Counted from the first letter of the stretch, positions 18,650 to 27,404 are shown. The stretch: DNA of 64,000 nucleotides from an uncultured Lachnospiraceae bacterium (GCA_910583615.1 CAJTXP010000003.1:1-64000); one strand, 5' to 3'. A program made the numbers and translations. Notes: generated by a model not told the origin, from the sequence alone.

Positions 18650-19258
18650 ATGAAACAGAAATGGTATGATTATCTCTGGATTGCGGAGCTTGCCTACTGG
18701 GTGCTGGGGCTCTTAAACATTCTCTTTGCCTGGCTGGGCGTGCTCTTTTTCTGTATCCCGCTGCTTTTTGCAGTATTCGGCGGGAACAAGGGCTACTGCA
18801 ACCGTTACTGCGGCCGGGGGCAGCTTCTGGGGCTGCTGGGCAGGAAACTGTCCCGAAACGTACCGCCGCCAAGATTCCTGCGGAGTCCCTGGTTCCGCTA
18901 TGGCTTTCTCACCTTTTTCATGATCATGTTCGGCCTGATGCTGCGCAGTACCTGGATGGTCTTTACCGGAGCGCCCCTTCGCCAGACGGTGACGCTTCTG
19001 TGGGTATTTAAGCTTCCCTGGCAGTGGGCGGACGTGTCCATGGCGGCGCCCTGGATGGCTCAGTTTGCCTTCGGATTTTTCAGTGTCATGATGACTTCCA
19101 CAGTGCTGGGGCTTCTGACCATGGTTTTGTTCCGGCCCCGATCCTGGTGCGTGTACTGCCCCATGGGGACCATGACTCAGGGAATCTGCAGGCTCAGGCA
19201 GGGGAAGGAGGATACGGAAGATGGAAGAGAAGGCAAAAAGAATCGCGGAACTGCTTAA
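18650..19258 (+). CDS. NapH/CcoG-like membrane protein with Fer4_5-type motifs
   Basis: 202 residues with about four membrane helices. The two family cysteine motifs CNRYCGRGQ (residues 50-58) and CVYCPMGTMTQG (about 168-179) are present, but the usual C-terminal ferredoxin domain is absent. The separate ferredoxin encoded just upstream may replace it. A membrane electron-transfer role is inferred. The last 38 nt overlap the ArsR gene. GGAGGG precedes the start. Confidence 0.75.
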   Translation: MKQKWYDYLWIAELAYWVLGLLNILFAWLGVLFFCIPLLFAVFGGNKGYCNRYCGRGQLLGLLGRKLSRNVPPPRFLRSPWFRYGFLTFFMIMFGLMLRSTWMVFTGAPLRQTVTLLWVFKLPWQWADVSMAAPWMAQFAFGFFSVMMTSTVLGLLTMVLFRPRSWCVYCPMGTMTQGICRLRQGKEDTEDGREGKKNRGTA

Positions 19259-19505
19259 GCTGCTGGCCAACGAGCACCGACTGCTGATCCTGTGCGCGCT
19301 GATGAAGGGGCCGCTGACGGTAGGGGAGATCCATCCGTTTACCCCCAACATCACCGCTTCTGCTCTGTCCCAGCACTTAAACCAGCTCCGCATGGCCGGG
19401 ATTCTGGAGTCCGAGAAGCAGGGGATGAACGTCATCTACCGGATCCGGGATCAGCGGGTGACCGCGCTTCTGGGGGCGGTGAAGGAGTGTTACTGTGAGG
19501 AGTGA
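19221..19505 (+). CDS. ArsR/SmtB-family transcriptional regulator
   Basis: 94-residue winged helix: LLKLLANEHRLLILCAL, SALSQHLNQLRMAGIL and a C-terminal CYCEE. The classical ELCVCD metal box is not seen in helix 3; possible thiol ligands are near the C-terminus. It starts 38 nt inside the upstream NapH-like gene, implying translational coupling, and probably controls this cluster. Confidence 0.88.
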   Translation: MEEKAKRIAELLKLLANEHRLLILCALMKGPLTVGEIHPFTPNITASALSQHLNQLRMAGILESEKQGMNVIYRIRDQRVTALLGAVKECYCEE

Positions 19506-19535
19506 AGACTGCTGCAGAAGAAATGAGGTGACACC

Positions 19536-20186
19536 TTGACACGGATAAAAAGAATCCCGTGCGGAATGGTAAACTGTTATCTGCTCACGGGAAAGGACGG
19601 CGCTGTGCTTGTGGACACGGGAGAGACAGGGTATGAAGAAAAGATACTGAAGGCATGCGCAGGCAAAAATGTCCGCCTGATCATGCTGACGCACGGGCAT
19701 ATCGACCACATCCAGAACGCGGCATACCTGGCGCGGGAACTTAAGGCGCCCATCGGGATGAATGAGAAGGATCTGGCGCTGAAGCAGAACCAGTTCGCAC
19801 AGCCTCTTTCTGGTACCGGCATCTTTGGAAAGATACTGGAGGCGGCGTCCAAAAAGAAAATGAAGAAGAACCAGATCGAGGATTTTACACCGGAGATCTT
19901 TCTGAAAGAGGGCGATACGCTGGAAGCGTATGGGATAGAAGCGTCCGTGCTGGAGCTGCCGGGGCATACGGAGGGGTCCATCGGCCTTGAAGTGGACGGA
20001 CAGGCTGTGATCGTCGGGGATGCCCTGATGCATATGCTGTGGCCGGGGATGGCCTGCATCTTCGGAGACCGGGAAAAGCTGCGGGAGAGTGCAGGAAGGA
20101 TCTCGGCTCTTGGCAGCAGGACGATTTATTACGGACACGGAAGTCCGACAAAGAACCGTAGCTGGAAACAGGGCAATTTCTGTTAA
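19536..20186 (+). CDS. MBL-fold metallo-hydrolase
   Basis: 216 residues from a TTG start behind GAGGTGAC. Metal ligands: HGHIDH (THGHIDHIQNA), PGHTEGSIG, VGDAL and YYGHGSPT. A dinuclear-metal hydrolase of the glyoxalase-II-like type; substrate unknown. It follows the ArsR gene by 30 nt and may share its transcript. Confidence 0.87.
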   Translation: MTRIKRIPCGMVNCYLLTGKDGAVLVDTGETGYEEKILKACAGKNVRLIMLTHGHIDHIQNAAYLARELKAPIGMNEKDLALKQNQFAQPLSGTGIFGKILEAASKKKMKKNQIEDFTPEIFLKEGDTLEAYGIEASVLELPGHTEGSIGLEVDGQAVIVGDALMHMLWPGMACIFGDREKLRESAGRISALGSRTIYYGHGSPTKNRSWKQGNFC

Positions 20187-20282
20187 GACAGGCGGCCCCG
20201 GGAAGTGGTATCATAAATACAGACAGCAAAAGCCCGAAAAAGGGCATAGGCCGTACTTTTAATCAAAAAGGAGCGACTTTTT

Positions 20283-20699
20283 ATGGTCAGCAGATCAGTG
20301 ACCGGCAAAATTCTATCTTATATTGATGCCCACCCGGATCAGGACCTGACGTTGGAAAGACTGGCGGAGGAACTGCATTATTCGAAATTTTATATGGCCC
20401 GGACATTCAAAGCGGATACCAGTATGACGCTTTGCAAATACATCCAGGGCAGGAGGCTGGAGACTGCGGCCAGAGAACTGGCAGAGACGAAGCGTCCGGT
20501 GGTTGAGATCGCACTGGAGGCAGGCTATGGTTCCCAGCAGGCCTTTGCCAGGGCCTTTCGCCGGGAATACGGATGTACGCCCCGGACGTACCGAAAAGCA
20601 GGAGTCTTTTCTGTAAAATACGGCAGGCTCTCGCTGCGTATGGGCGGGCGGAAATCTGCGGCATTTACCATGCATGAAAGAAGCAGGATAGCCGCATGA
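20283..20699 (+). CDS. AraC-family DNA-binding protein, HTH only
   Basis: 138 residues comprising just the two-HTH AraC domain ([21 protein letters not shown], then [21 protein letters not shown]) and a short tail, without an effector domain. Its stop overlaps the clpP start (ATGA), so the two are translationally coupled. An AAAGGAG site precedes the start. Linkage to a protease subunit is unusual. Confidence 0.88.
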   Translation: MVSRSVTGKILSYIDAHPDQDLTLERLAEELHYSKFYMARTFKADTSMTLCKYIQGRRLETAARELAETKRPVVEIALEAGYGSQQAFARAFRREYGCTPRTYRKAGVFSVKYGRLSLRMGGRKSAAFTMHERSRIAA

Positions 20700-21292
20700 G
20701 TTATATTCCTTATGTAATCCGCCGAACCGGGCGGGGAGAACAGAGCTTCGACCTTTATTCCAGGCTTCTTTCGGACCGGATCATATTTCTGGGCGAAGAA
20801 GTCAGCGATGCTTCCGCAGGCGTGGTCATCGCTCAGATGCTGTTTCTGGAAGCGGAAGATCCGGAAAAAGACATTCAGCTTTATATCAACAGTCCCGGGG
20901 GCTCGGTGTCTGCGGGATTTGCGGTCTATGATACTATGCGTTATATAAAATGCGACGTATCCACCATCTGCATTGGACTGGCGGCCAGTTTCGGCGCCTT
21001 TCTCCTGGCAGGAGGTACAAAAGGCAAGCGGACGGCCCTTCCCAACGCGGAAATCATGATTCACCAGCCGGCCATTCACGGGGACGGCATCCGGGGACAG
21101 GCGTCGGATATCCGGATCCTGTCGGACCACATCCTGAAGAGCCGGGAACGGCTGAACCGGATCCTGGCGGAAAATACGGGCCGGACGGAGGCGGAGATCA
21201 TGGCCGCCACAGAACGGGATCACTATATGAGCGCAGAAGAGGCGGTGGAATTCGGACTGATTGATTCTGTGCTGAAAACGGACAGCAGATAG
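20696..21292 (+). CDS. clpP: ClpP-family protease subunit (paralogue)
   Basis: 198-residue serine protease subunit. Catalytic triad Ser98 (LAASFGA), His123 (MIHQP) and Asp175 (RDHYMS), with NSPGGSV forming the oxyanion site, so it should be active. It lacks the tig/clpX neighbourhood of the housekeeping clpP and is coupled to an AraC-type regulator, so it is more likely an accessory paralogue. A strong terminator follows. Confidence 0.9.
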   Translation: MSYIPYVIRRTGRGEQSFDLYSRLLSDRIIFLGEEVSDASAGVVIAQMLFLEAEDPEKDIQLYINSPGGSVSAGFAVYDTMRYIKCDVSTICIGLAASFGAFLLAGGTKGKRTALPNAEIMIHQPAIHGDGIRGQASDIRILSDHILKSRERLNRILAENTGRTEAEIMAATERDHYMSAEEAVEFGLIDSVLKTDSR

Positions 21293-21436
21293 AGATCGTA
21301 TTTCAGATGATACAGGCGGCGTGGTCAACGATGCGGCCGGGCCGGTTTTTCGAAAAGCTTCGGGTATCCGCCGGTACGGAAGCGGAGTCAAAGTTCGATG
21401 TGATGTGAGACGGGCTGCGCAAAGAGATGGGCAGGA

Positions 21437-21477
21437 GCTGCTGCATGGAAAGGTTCTTTCATGCAGCAGCGTTTTTT
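21437..21477 (+). terminator. Terminator after AraC-clpP
   Basis: GCTGCTGCATGGAAAG (21437-21452) pairs with CTTTCATGCAGCAGC (21456-21470), followed by TTTTTT at 21472-21477. Confidence 0.88.
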
Positions 21478-21519
21478 GTCATCCGGGAATGGGGATCTGT
21501 TGGGATCTCTGTCCCGTTT

Positions 21520-23226
21520 TCATTCCGCCATCCGCACCATGCAGGCGTTTCTGCGGCAGGCGATGCCGTATTTGAAGATCGTATCCATGTCGTCCTCCAT
21601 CAGGCGTTCCGCATATTTTTTTTCCTCGATCTGTTCCAGCGCTTTCTGGCAGGCCGCTTCCATGTTGCGGCTCTCAGAGTATTTGAGTTCAATGACAATG
21701 CCGGTGTTTTCGTCCGGAATTTCGATCAGGATGTCGCTGTAGCCGGCGCCGGACTCGGCATTGGACAGAAGCAGCCAGTCCTCCCGGTGGCTCAAAAGTC
21801 CCAGCAGGATGCCGTGGTAAAAGTTTTCTTTTCGTTCTTTGCGCACGGCGGTGTCGCGGATGCTGATGGTTTTCTTCAGATAGGAAGTGAACTGGCGTTC
21901 GATGGATGCGGGATCTCCCTGTCGGAAGGCTTCGCAGAAGGCATCCAGTGCGGGCGTGTCTTCTCTTGCTTCCTTTTGAAACCAGTCCAGGATCTGTTCG
22001 GTAAAGATCATGCGGATCTCCCGGTTGGGGATGATCAGCTCGTAGGTGTTCAGACCGACTTCAGCCTGTCTGGTCAGGTAGCCGGTGGTGAAAAGGACGC
22101 TCCACAGGTTGTCAAGGCTGTCATACAGCTCCCGGTAAGTCAGTTCTTCATTGATTTTTTTCGTGACAGGGCTTCCGTTTATCAGACGGTCCAGTTCCAT
22201 CCGGGTCTGAGGCGTCGCTTTCTGAAGCAGCGTACGGAGGATGGTATTGCCGCTGGAATTGATCCAGTAGGCCCTGGGGCGGGCGTCCGGGTTGTCCCTG
22301 AGTTCATCCACATAATTAATCACGTCCCAGGGGCAGTAGACGTCGGATGTTCCGAAACGATAGCCGTCATACCATTCTCTGATGGTCCGGTAATGGTCTT
22401 CCAGTCCATAGTAGTCCAGCATATCTTTTACCTCTGCATCTGAGAAACCGAAATGCTCATCGAACGGAATATTGGTGATGGACCGGACTTTGAAGTTATT
22501 GAGTCCTGTAAAAATGCTTTCCTTTGCGATCCGCAGGCAGCCGGTGAGAACGGCGAACTGCAGGCTTTCGTTGGTCTTAAGAACCTGTCCGAACATGCCC
22601 CGGATCAAATCCACCATCTCGTCGTAATAGCCGTTCTGCTGCGCCCTGTCCAGGGGCACGTCGTACTCGTCGATGAGAAGGATCACTTTCTGCCCATAGT
22701 GTCTGCAAAGAAGCTGCGACAGAGTCTGAAGGCTGTTTTTCAGAATGTCGGCGGGCATGGTGAACGTCTGCTGCCCGGATGGGGCGGGAGTGGTCAGCTG
22801 GTCATATTCTGCGATTTCCTTTTCCGTAAGCCGGCTGCTGCCTGACAGGAACGGAAACCGCATCGCCTCCTTTCGGATTACGGCGCACAGCATGGCTACA
22901 GCCTCCTCAAAGTTCCGTGCCTCCACACCTTTCAGCGTGATGGAGATCACCGGAAATTTTCCCATATATTTTTCGCAGAGCTCCCGTTCTTTCGCAACCG
23001 CAAGGCCCTGGAACAACTCCGGCTCACAATCGAAGGAAAAGAAATATTTCAGCATGCTCATGTTCAGAGATTTTCCGAAACGGCGGGGGCGGGTGAAAAG
23101 GTTGACTTCCCCCCAGCTGTTCAGAAGTTCCGTGATCATTTCCGTTTTATCCACGTAGTAAAATCCTTCTGTGCGGATTTTTTTAAAATCTTCAATGCCG
23201 ATGGGCAGTTTTACAGGAGTTTTCAA
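21520..23226 (-). CDS. AAA-ATPase-like / PD-(D/E)XK nuclease-domain protein
   Basis: 568 residues from a TTG start behind AGGAGG. The N-terminus has the DUF1703-type AAA-like domain: GFYYVDKTEMI, P-loop region FTRPRRFGKSLNMSML and Walker B LLIDEYDVPL. The C-terminus has a PD-(D/E)XK-like site (SDILIEIPDE then IVIELKYSES). Such proteins are numerous in gut Bacteroides and clostridia, and their function is unknown. The upstream neighbour is a collapsed copy of the same gene overlapping by 4 nt (TTGA). Two more distant relatives lie at 29.1 and 33.8 kb. Confidence 0.88.
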   Translation of the reverse strand: MKTPVKLPIGIEDFKKIRTEGFYYVDKTEMITELLNSWGEVNLFTRPRRFGKSLNMSMLKYFFSFDCEPELFQGLAVAKERELCEKYMGKFPVISITLKGVEARNFEEAVAMLCAVIRKEAMRFPFLSGSSRLTEKEIAEYDQLTTPAPSGQQTFTMPADILKNSLQTLSQLLCRHYGQKVILLIDEYDVPLDRAQQNGYYDEMVDLIRGMFGQVLKTNESLQFAVLTGCLRIAKESIFTGLNNFKVRSITNIPFDEHFGFSDAEVKDMLDYYGLEDHYRTIREWYDGYRFGTSDVYCPWDVINYVDELRDNPDARPRAYWINSSGNTILRTLLQKATPQTRMELDRLINGSPVTKKINEELTYRELYDSLDNLWSVLFTTGYLTRQAEVGLNTYELIIPNREIRMIFTEQILDWFQKEAREDTPALDAFCEAFRQGDPASIERQFTSYLKKTISIRDTAVRKERKENFYHGILLGLLSHREDWLLLSNAESGAGYSDILIEIPDENTGIVIELKYSESRNMEAACQKALEQIEEKKYAERLMEDDMDTIFKYGIACRRNACMVRMAE

Positions 23227-23459
23227 GTGTGGTCCTCCTTTTCTGTTTCAGTGTCCGCCATCCGCACCATGCAGGCGTTTCTGCTCATGCTCATGTTCAG
23301 AGATTTTCCGAAGCGGCGGGGGCGGGTGAAGAGGTTGACCTTGCCCCAGTTGTTCAGAAGCTCCGTGATCATGCCGGTTTTATCTACATAATAGAATCCT
23401 TCTGTACGAATCTCTTTAAAATCTTCAATGCCGATGGGCAGTTTTACAGGAGTTTTCAA
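23223..23459 (-). pseudogene. Collapsed tandem copy of the AAA/PD-(D/E)XK gene
   Basis: A 78-residue frame. Residues 1-58 repeat the N-terminus of the downstream gene with few changes up to SLNMSM. It then jumps directly to the parent's extreme C-terminus (RNACMVRMAD). About 490 codons are missing at a join near 23281-23286, where TTTCTGC in one parental end resembles TTTCAGC at the other. The frame stays open, but no complete domain remains. Confidence 0.88.
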
Positions 23460-23570
23460 GTGTGATGCCCCCCTTTTTTCTTTCTATTATATAGTAGAAA
23501 TATTCCTGTTTCAAGCCTTTCCCCATATCCCGGATCCCTTTCTATGATGGCTGATCAGAGAGGGCTGATC

Positions 23571-24017
23571 TTATTCTGCGTTCCACAACCGGCCAAGGAT
23601 ATCCTTCAGCACCAGCATGGCGTCCATGTCATTGTAACCATACTCGTGCTTCAGCCGGTCCAGAAGCCCTCTTAAAGGGGCTGCATAGTCTTCTGTCCGG
23701 ACCGTCTGATGGTAGGTGGTCAGGACCGGATACTTTTTCCCCCACATTTTGGTCCAGTCAATGCTTTTCTGTTTCTCTTCGCTGGTGTTTTCGATGACCC
23801 GCTCGATTTCTTTCAGGTCCGGATCAAAGTCGATCAGCTCATCCAGCGTCAGATGATAAAGTGTAGACAGCTTTTTCGACTGGCAGATATCCGGAAGCGT
23901 CTCGTCCAGTTCCCATTTGGAGATGGTCTGTCTGCTGACGCCCAGCTTTTCCGCCACCTCTTCCTGTGACATTCCGCTTTTCTTTCTTGCCTGAAACAGG
24001 CTGTTTCCCAAACTCAT
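23571..24017 (-). CDS. XRE-family transcriptional regulator
   Basis: 148 residues. An N-terminal Cro/C1-type HTH (MSQEEVAEKLGVSRQTISKWE) is followed by a helical C-terminal region (LDELIDFDPDLKEIERVIEN, then GLLDRLKHEYGYND). AGGAGGT lies 8 nt before the ATG at 24017; a second ATG three bases upstream is closer than ideal. No target is evident. Confidence 0.82.
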   Translation of the reverse strand: MSLGNSLFQARKKSGMSQEEVAEKLGVSRQTISKWELDETLPDICQSKKLSTLYHLTLDELIDFDPDLKEIERVIENTSEEKQKSIDWTKMWGKKYPVLTTYHQTVRTEDYAAPLRGLLDRLKHEYGYNDMDAMLVLKDILGRLWNAE

Positions 24018-24378
24018 CATTGTTACCTCCTGTGAAAGTTTTGTGTCTGCTTTCCCTTCGCTCCATAAAATTCTTTCGGGGCTGCTTTCAGACAGATGCT
24101 GTTTTTCATAAACTGCTTGACACTGTCGAAAATACGACATCTTCTCCCCTGGAATCCAGGGTGTGTTCCGGCTGTCCGGCTGTCCGGCAGCCTGGAATTC
24201 TTCTGGAGCCGGAATGGGAGGGTGCGTTTACTTTTGTTTCCCTGTCAGCCGGCGGACAGGGACTGGATACAGGTAAAGTATAAAAGATATACAGGAAAAA
24301 AACTACCGACAGAGCGCGGCATTTGCGCCCGTTTTGTTGACATTTGACAGGTATTCAAAGTATATCCTGTATTTTTTC

Positions 24379-24413
24379 TTGAAATTAGTATATATAAATA
24401 CTATACTAGTATT
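24379..24413 (+). promoter_or_regulatory. Promoter with palindromic operator upstream of the MarR gene
   Basis: TTGAAA (24379-24384), 17-nt spacer, TATACT (24402-24407). The perfect palindrome AATACTA-TAC-TAGTATT (24397-24413) sits on the -10 box and resembles the site at 24583-24598. The 24141-24378 stretch upstream holds no gene I can support. Confidence 0.65.
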
Positions 24414-24468
24414 ATGATAGACCGATAAAACGTAGAACCATAAAAAGCAGATTCAGAAAGGAAAAAAT

Positions 24469-24525
24469 ATGGGGATGATATGGGCGCTTGTTTTATTCTG
24501 GGTATTAAAACATATGGAGGAGTAA
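24469..24525 (+). CDS. Possible 18-residue hydrophobic peptide
   Basis: A micro-ORF MGMIWALVLFWVLKHMEE after AAAGGAAAAAAT, downstream of a good promoter. The sequence looks like a single membrane helix with an acidic tail. It is too short to prove by sequence; it could be a leader peptide or chance. Confidence 0.3.
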   Translation: MGMIWALVLFWVLKHMEE

Positions 24526-24574
24526 AAGTATCGCGTCTTTTCGGCTATGGAAAATGACAGCTTATTCAAAAGTC

Positions 24575-24603
24575 TTGCTAAAAGTATTTGTAAATACTAT
24601 AAT
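24575..24603 (+). promoter_or_regulatory. marR promoter with operator in the spacer
   Basis: TTGCTA (24575-24580), 17-nt spacer, TATAAT (24598-24603). The palindrome AGTATTT-GT-AAATACT (24583-24598) fills the spacer, consistent with autorepression by the MarR protein. Confidence 0.75.
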
Positions 24604-24637
24604 AATACTGGATAAGACAAAAACAGGAGGGATCAGT

Positions 24638-25078
24638 ATGCAGACAGAGGAACAGAAACTGTGGGGAGTATGGGGGCAGGCAAATGCGCTGTACAGCTCC
24701 TGGGCGGCTTCCCATAATATCAATTATTATCTGCTGTTCGTTTTGTATGCTCTGGACGGACAAAAGGCGATGACACAGAAAAAGATCTGTACCTGCACGG
24801 GTCTGACCAAGCAGACCGTCAACAGCGTCATCAAATCCCTGAAGGATAAGGGGTATATCGAACTTGCTCCCGGCAGCGAGGACCGGCGGGAAAAGCAGAT
24901 CTCTTTGACAGAGAAGGGGACAGCCTATTCCCATGGGCTTCTGGAGCCGTTGTGGTCGCTGGAACAGAGAGTTTATCAGATCATGGGAAGTGACAGAGTA
25001 CAGCAGATGGTGGATGATATTACACTGTTTAACACAGTACTGGAAAAAGAAATGGAAAAGAAGATACGAATCAAATGA
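24638..25078 (+). CDS. MarR-family transcriptional regulator
   Basis: 146 residues. Start 24638 lies 7 nt after AGGAGG; the frame is open from 24554, but that part is the promoter. The winged-helix core is clear: KKICTCTGLTKQTVNSVIKSL followed by the wing PGSEDRREKQISLTEKG. It probably represses itself and the adjacent MATE pump through the palindromes at 24583 and 25141. Confidence 0.9.
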   Translation: MQTEEQKLWGVWGQANALYSSWAASHNINYYLLFVLYALDGQKAMTQKKICTCTGLTKQTVNSVIKSLKDKGYIELAPGSEDRREKQISLTEKGTAYSHGLLEPLWSLEQRVYQIMGSDRVQQMVDDITLFNTVLEKEMEKKIRIK

Positions 25079-25079
25079 A

Positions 25080-25109
25080 GTCGTCAGTTTTTTCTGGCGG
25101 CTTTATTTT
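25080..25109 (+). terminator. Weak terminator between marR and MATE gene
   Basis: GTCGTCAG (25080-25087) and CTGGCGGC (25094-25101) pair around six T and are followed by a T-rich tail. Confidence 0.6.
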
Positions 25110-25131
25110 CGGCAAAATTTCTGATTTTAAC

Positions 25132-25183
25132 TTGACATTCAGTCCGTATATGTACTATGCTATATATAGTACATGTACGGACT
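25132..25183 (+). promoter_or_regulatory. MATE-gene promoter overlapped by a 43-bp palindrome
   Basis: TTGACA (25132-25137) and TATGCT (25156-25161) with 18-nt spacing. Arms 25141-25157 and 25167-25183 are complementary at 16 of 17 positions around a 9-nt centre. The dyad covers the spacer, the -10 box and the start region, so binding should block transcription. The inner GTACTA/TAGTAC resembles the AGTA cores of the two sites upstream of marR. Confidence 0.82.
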
Positions 25184-25202
25184 AAATAGAAGGAGATCTG
25201 AT

Positions 25203-26534
25203 ATGATAATTGATATCAAAACGAAACAGAAAGGCGATGGAAAGAAATTTTTTCAGTATGTGATTCCCTCGGTCTTATCCTTTGCCCTGTCGGGGGTTTA
25301 TACGATCGTGGACGGCTTTTTTGTGGGAAACAGCATTGGGGATCTGGGGCTTTCGGCGGTAAATATCGCCTACCCCATTGTAGCCGTCATCCAGGCGCTG
25401 GGAACGGGGCTGGGCATGGGCGGCGCGATTTACTATTCCATCTGTAAGGCGGAGAAGAAGGACGCGCAGGCCAGGGAATATACGGCAGGCGCCATGTGGC
25501 TGCTGCTGATTTCCAGCGTGATTTTGACGATTTCCATTTTCCTTTTGAACGGTTCCCTGCTGAAACTGCTGGGCGCGCGGGGGGAGATGCTTGTCCTGGG
25601 GGAGGAATATATCTCGGTGATCGCGGCAGGGGCAGTCCTGCAGGTAATCGGGACAGGGCTGGTTCCGTTTATCCGGAATCATGGAGGCTCTTTTTACGCC
25701 ATGGTTTCCATGATCGCGGGATTTGTTACTAATATTATCCTGGATTATCTGTTTGTATGGGTGCTGGAACAGGGAGTTGCAGGGGCGGCCTGGGCCACCG
25801 TCATCGGACAGGGAGTCACCATGCTGACTGCGCTGGCATATCTGCTCCGTAAAAAGCAGTTTACCTTAAGTATTCCGTTTTCAAAAATGGGGAAGGTGGC
25901 GGCAGCCATCATTCGGATCGGGATTGCGCCCTTTGGACTGGCCATGTCTCCCAATATCTCCCTGATTATCATCAACCGCTTTTCTGTCTCCTACGGAGGG
26001 GAACCGGCGATTGCCACCTATGCCTGTATTGCCTATGTGATCTGTATTATCTACCTGATCCTGCAGGGAGTGGGAGACGGATGCCAGCCTTTGCTCAGCC
26101 AGTGCTACGGAGAAAAGAACTGGACAGATTTGAAGGATACCCGAAAGCTGGCTTATGGTTTTGCCTTTGCCTTATCCATCGCGGGGTGCATTATTCTGCA
26201 TTTGACCAGAGGAAGTCTGGGAGTGTTGTTCGGCGCGTCGGGTGAAGTGAATCTGGAGATTGCCCGGATCATGCCCATTTTCCTGGTATCGGTCCCCTTT
26301 GTGGCCATCCTCCGCATTACGACGGCGAGCTTTTACGCGACGGAGAAGAGCGTCTATTCTTATGTCCTGACCTTTATCGAACCGCTGTTCATGCTGGCGC
26401 TCATGCTGATCCTGCCGCCGTTCTTTGGCGGGCAGATCATGATCTGGTGGAGCACAGTGTGGGCCAGGGTCCTGTCGGCTGTGCTGGCTCTGATCCTGAA
26501 ACAGCGGGTTGACAGGCAGGAAATGTCTGCCTGA
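25203..26534 (+). CDS. MATE-family efflux transporter
   Basis: 443 residues with about twelve membrane segments in two halves. Family-typical segments include SVLSFALSGVYTIVDGFFVG, GLSAVNIAYPIVAV and QALGTGLGMGGA. It exchanges Na+ or H+ for drugs or metabolites at the cytoplasmic membrane. Start 25203 has AAGGAG; the longer frame from 25173 lies in the operator. The divergent repeat-rich promoter and the neighbouring marR suggest inducible export. Confidence 0.92.
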   Translation: MIIDIKTKQKGDGKKFFQYVIPSVLSFALSGVYTIVDGFFVGNSIGDLGLSAVNIAYPIVAVIQALGTGLGMGGAIYYSICKAEKKDAQAREYTAGAMWLLLISSVILTISIFLLNGSLLKLLGARGEMLVLGEEYISVIAAGAVLQVIGTGLVPFIRNHGGSFYAMVSMIAGFVTNIILDYLFVWVLEQGVAGAAWATVIGQGVTMLTALAYLLRKKQFTLSIPFSKMGKVAAAIIRIGIAPFGLAMSPNISLIIINRFSVSYGGEPAIATYACIAYVICIIYLILQGVGDGCQPLLSQCYGEKNWTDLKDTRKLAYGFAFALSIAGCIILHLTRGSLGVLFGASGEVNLEIARIMPIFLVSVPFVAILRITTASFYATEKSVYSYVLTFIEPLFMLALMLILPPFFGGQIMIWWSTVWARVLSAVLALILKQRVDRQEMSA

Positions 26535-26626
26535 CGAAGTTTCGATCTGCCGTATCTGTACCTGCATTGGCTCAATGTATTTTTCTGTGCGGGGAAAATA
26601 TTGGAAAAAATATTGTAATAATTATA

Positions 26627-26655
26627 TTGACAGACGGATATACTTTGTATATACT
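26627..26655 (+). promoter_or_regulatory. mazEF promoter and operator
   Basis: TTGACA (26627-26632), 17-nt spacer, TATACT (26650-26655). The inverted repeat ATATAC-TTT-GTATAT (26638-26652) overlaps the -10 box and is the likely site of autoregulation by the antitoxin. Confidence 0.75.
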
Positions 26656-26760
26656 GACATAAAAGGTATTTCCATCGTATATATGCAAATGAGAACAAAT
26701 GAAAATACGAACAGATATGATAAAAAGCAAAGAAGACGAAAAATATTAAAGGAAAATAAA

Positions 26761-27084
26761 ATGAACACAAATACGATGATGAGAGAACAACCAAAAGAGA
26801 GAGCGGGTGCATTTACAACACAGACAATTATAAGGAAATGGGGAAACAGTCAGGGAATCAGATTATCAAAAGAAATACTGGCACAGATGAATTTAAAGGA
26901 AGACGATACGGTAGGAATCAGTATATATGATGGCAAAATGACGATTGAAAAGGTGAATAGACCGAAATACCTTAATTTAGCAGAAAGGTTGGAGGCATTC
27001 TACAAAAGACCGATTGACGAAATATATGTAGAGAGTACGCAGGAGGTTGATGTAGGTGCTCCAGTAGGAAAGGAGCAATGGTAA
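26761..27084 (+). CDS. mazE: MazE-type antitoxin (AbrB/SpoVT fold)
   Basis: 107 residues. After a basic N-terminal extension comes the swapped-hairpin DNA-binding fold (IIRKWGNSQGIRLSKEILAQ, then EDDTVGISIYDGKMTIEK). The C-terminal tail should wrap and inhibit MazF. The start follows AAAGGA; the frame upstream of 26761 covers the promoter. The last 7 nt overlap mazF. Confidence 0.88.
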   Translation: MNTNTMMREQPKERAGAFTTQTIIRKWGNSQGIRLSKEILAQMNLKEDDTVGISIYDGKMTIEKVNRPKYLNLAERLEAFYKRPIDEIYVESTQEVDVGAPVGKEQW

Positions 27085-27404
27085 TTTATAAACAAGGGGA
27101 TATTATTGTTATGGATTTTAATCCTCAAAAGGGCCATGAACAGAGCGGAAGAAGGCCGGCTCTTGTCTTGAGTAATGATATTTTGAATCATCACAGCTCA
27201 CTGGCGCTTGTTTGTCCGATCACGAATACCAACAAAAAACATCCATTTCATATAGAACTGGATGAGAGGACACAGACAACTGGCGTGATTTTGTGCGATC
27301 AGGCAAAAATGCTGGATGTTGGAGCCAGAAACGCTCAGTTTAAAGAAGAATGTCCAGAGGATTTATGGAACGAAGCAAAGGAACTGATCATCAGTTTTAT
27401 GTAA
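27078..27404 (+). CDS. mazF: MazF/PemK-type mRNA interferase toxin
   Basis: 108 residues with the CcdB/MazF fold signature GDIIVMDFNPQKGHEQSGRR, ALVLSND, LVCPITNT and VILCDQAKMLD. Conserved Arg and Thr of the RNase site are present, so it should be active as an endoribonuclease when free of MazE. The start overlaps the antitoxin stop, as usual. Confidence 0.92.
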   Translation: MVIYKQGDIIVMDFNPQKGHEQSGRRPALVLSNDILNHHSSLALVCPITNTNKKHPFHIELDERTQTTGVILCDQAKMLDVGARNAQFKEECPEDLWNEAKELIISFM

